DNA from: Treponema sp.
GTDB taxonomy: Bacteria; Spirochaetota; Spirochaetia; Treponematales; Breznakiellaceae
Length of the DNA stretch: 5,358 nucleotides
Assembly (NCBI GenBank): GCA_031258265.1
Contig: JAIRNB010000082.1
Coordinates: forward strand, 1-5,358
Direction: 5' to 3'
Shown here piece by piece: positions 4,934-5,358 of the stretch. The notes below the pieces were generated by a model, which saw nothing but the letters and a program-made list of their open reading frames with translations, was not told the DNA's origin and searched no databases. The number at the start of each line of letters is the position of its first letter. The stretch's first letter is position 1. Both the position numbers and the translations under genes were made by a program.

Positions 4934-4991
4934 TATTAAGCTAACGTGGCACCGCATAGCGCCGCCGTATGTCCCATAGTTAAACCTTATG
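4934..4991. repeat. Direct repeat copy 2
   Basis: Second copy of the repeat at 4596-4651, in the same orientation and 338 bp downstream. It can fold on itself: TAAC (4942-4945) with GTTA (4979-4982), TGG (4947-4949) with CCA (4974-4976), and inner ATA/TAT. Copy 1 keeps the outer two stems (with G-T pairs). It is preceded by AGCC-GAA-GGCT. Confidence 0.75.
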
Positions 4992-5033
4992 ACATTATTA
5001 AAATTCCGGTATGACGCGACCCTGCTTATTAGA

Positions 5034-5066
5034 GTTGTTCAAAAAATTAATTATTTGAATAACAAC
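5034..5066. repeat. AT-rich imperfect inverted repeat
   Basis: GTTGTTCAAA (5034-5043) pairs with TTTGAATAACAAC (5054-5066), leaving three extra bases on the right arm. It sits at the left edge of an AT-rich tract that continues to about 5160, upstream of the secreted-protein gene. It may be a terminator-like stem or part of a promoter region. Confidence 0.45.
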
Positions 5067-5196
5067 CGCGTAAAAACAATAAATAAATTAAAAAAAGCGC
5101 AACATACACCAGGGAATCTTTTCCGGTTTATTTTTCTTTGATTCTTGTTTGATAATAAAATGATCCCTGAATAGTATATACCGTGGAGAGTGTGAA

Positions 5197-5358
5197 ATGA
5201 AAAAATTCTTTGCGGTCTTATTTATATCCATATCGGGTATCGGGTTAAATTTCGGCCAGGAAAATCAAGGGGACAATAATGCGAATCTGTATACCTTTTT
5301 GGTAAACAACGTTTCCGATCAATTCCGGTTCCCCCTTATCGGCTTTGTCAATATTGCC
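5197..5358 (+). CDS. Secreted, probably surface-exposed repeat protein, N-terminal 54 residues
   Basis: The start MKKFFAVLFISISGIGLNFG is a signal peptide (basic start, hydrophobic core, small residues before Gln21), followed by ENQGDNNANLYTFLVNNVSD and QFRFPLIGFVNIA up to the window edge. The motif F-P-L-I-G-F-V-N-I-A is how, in my memory, treponemal proteins with G-F-V-N type surface repeats (of the kind annotated LA_2272 family) begin. GGAGAG at 5185-5190 precedes the ATG, and a GATAAT hexamer at 5151-5156 is a possible -10 box without a clear -35. There is no lipobox cysteine, so it is probably exported to the periplasm or outer membrane. The gene lies directly downstream of the repeat island and is more AT-rich than the genes before it. 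The family assignment rests on few residues; export is well supported. Confidence 0.7.
   Translation, partial: MKKFFAVLFISISGIGLNFGQENQGDNNANLYTFLVNNVSDQFRFPLIGFVNIA

Larger units (their letters stand above)
4435..5196. other. Long gene-free stretch rich in hairpins and repeats
   Basis: No frame of natural length or composition is found over 760 bp. The short minus-strand frame around 4603-4791 runs through three perfect hairpins and a repeat copy, so it is taken as spurious. The left two thirds hold hairpins and repeats (listed separately); the right third (about 5030-5160) is AT-rich. A perfect TATAAT occurs at 4451-4456 without a recognisable -35 box. No canonical intrinsic terminator follows the kinase-like gene. 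Confidence 0.7.

Noticed and set aside
4596..4991. Integron attC sites and a gene cassette
   Set aside because: Copy 2 has GTTTAAC and GTTAGCT ends on the minus strand, but copy 1 has ATTAACT where a GTT triplet is needed, no cassette gene lies between the copies, and no integrase is in the window.

Overview
The window looks like chromosomal DNA of a spirochaete, most likely Treponema or a close relative such as the termite-gut treponemes. This rests on recognised gene types: a lipoprotein with a relaxed lipobox next to a helical-repeat/LysM protein, a cytidylate kinase-like protein beginning MAIITVSRELAALGDE, and the start of a secreted protein of the FPLIGFVNIA surface-repeat kind. No database search was possible, so the genus is an inference.

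Left part (1-854). The first 50 bases are the start of a cysteine synthase gene (cysK) on the minus strand. It has a good sigma70-type promoter (TTGACA, 17 bp, TATATA), and five 11-bp direct repeats lie directly upstream of its -35 box. A roughly 270-bp GC-rich stretch without a convincing gene follows. Then comes a small minus-strand gene for a YdbC/PC4-like single-strand nucleic acid-binding protein, and a divergent promoter region.

Middle (855-3525). A plus-strand pair with a 4-bp ATGA overlap encodes a lipoprotein made of helical repeats and an exported protein with a related helical repeat, a polyproline linker and a C-terminal LysM domain. Together they look like a periplasmic, peptidoglycan-associated envelope module. 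They converge on a minus-strand Nudix hydrolase gene, with a perfect 15-bp inverted repeat in between.

Right part (3526-5358). A plus-strand gene with a clear promoter encodes a cytidylate kinase-like protein that lacks a recognisable P-loop and ends in a BON-like domain. It is followed by about 760 bp without a gene. This stretch is packed with perfect hairpins, a structured repeat-like element and two copies of a 56-58-bp direct repeat. An AT-rich stretch then leads into the start of a secreted, probably surface-exposed protein, which is cut by the window edge.

The least explained parts are the hairpin/repeat island at about 4485-4991, the 11-bp repeat array upstream of cysK, and the degenerate kinase with its BON-like tail. 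I see no complete mobile element, CRISPR array or tRNA/rRNA gene.
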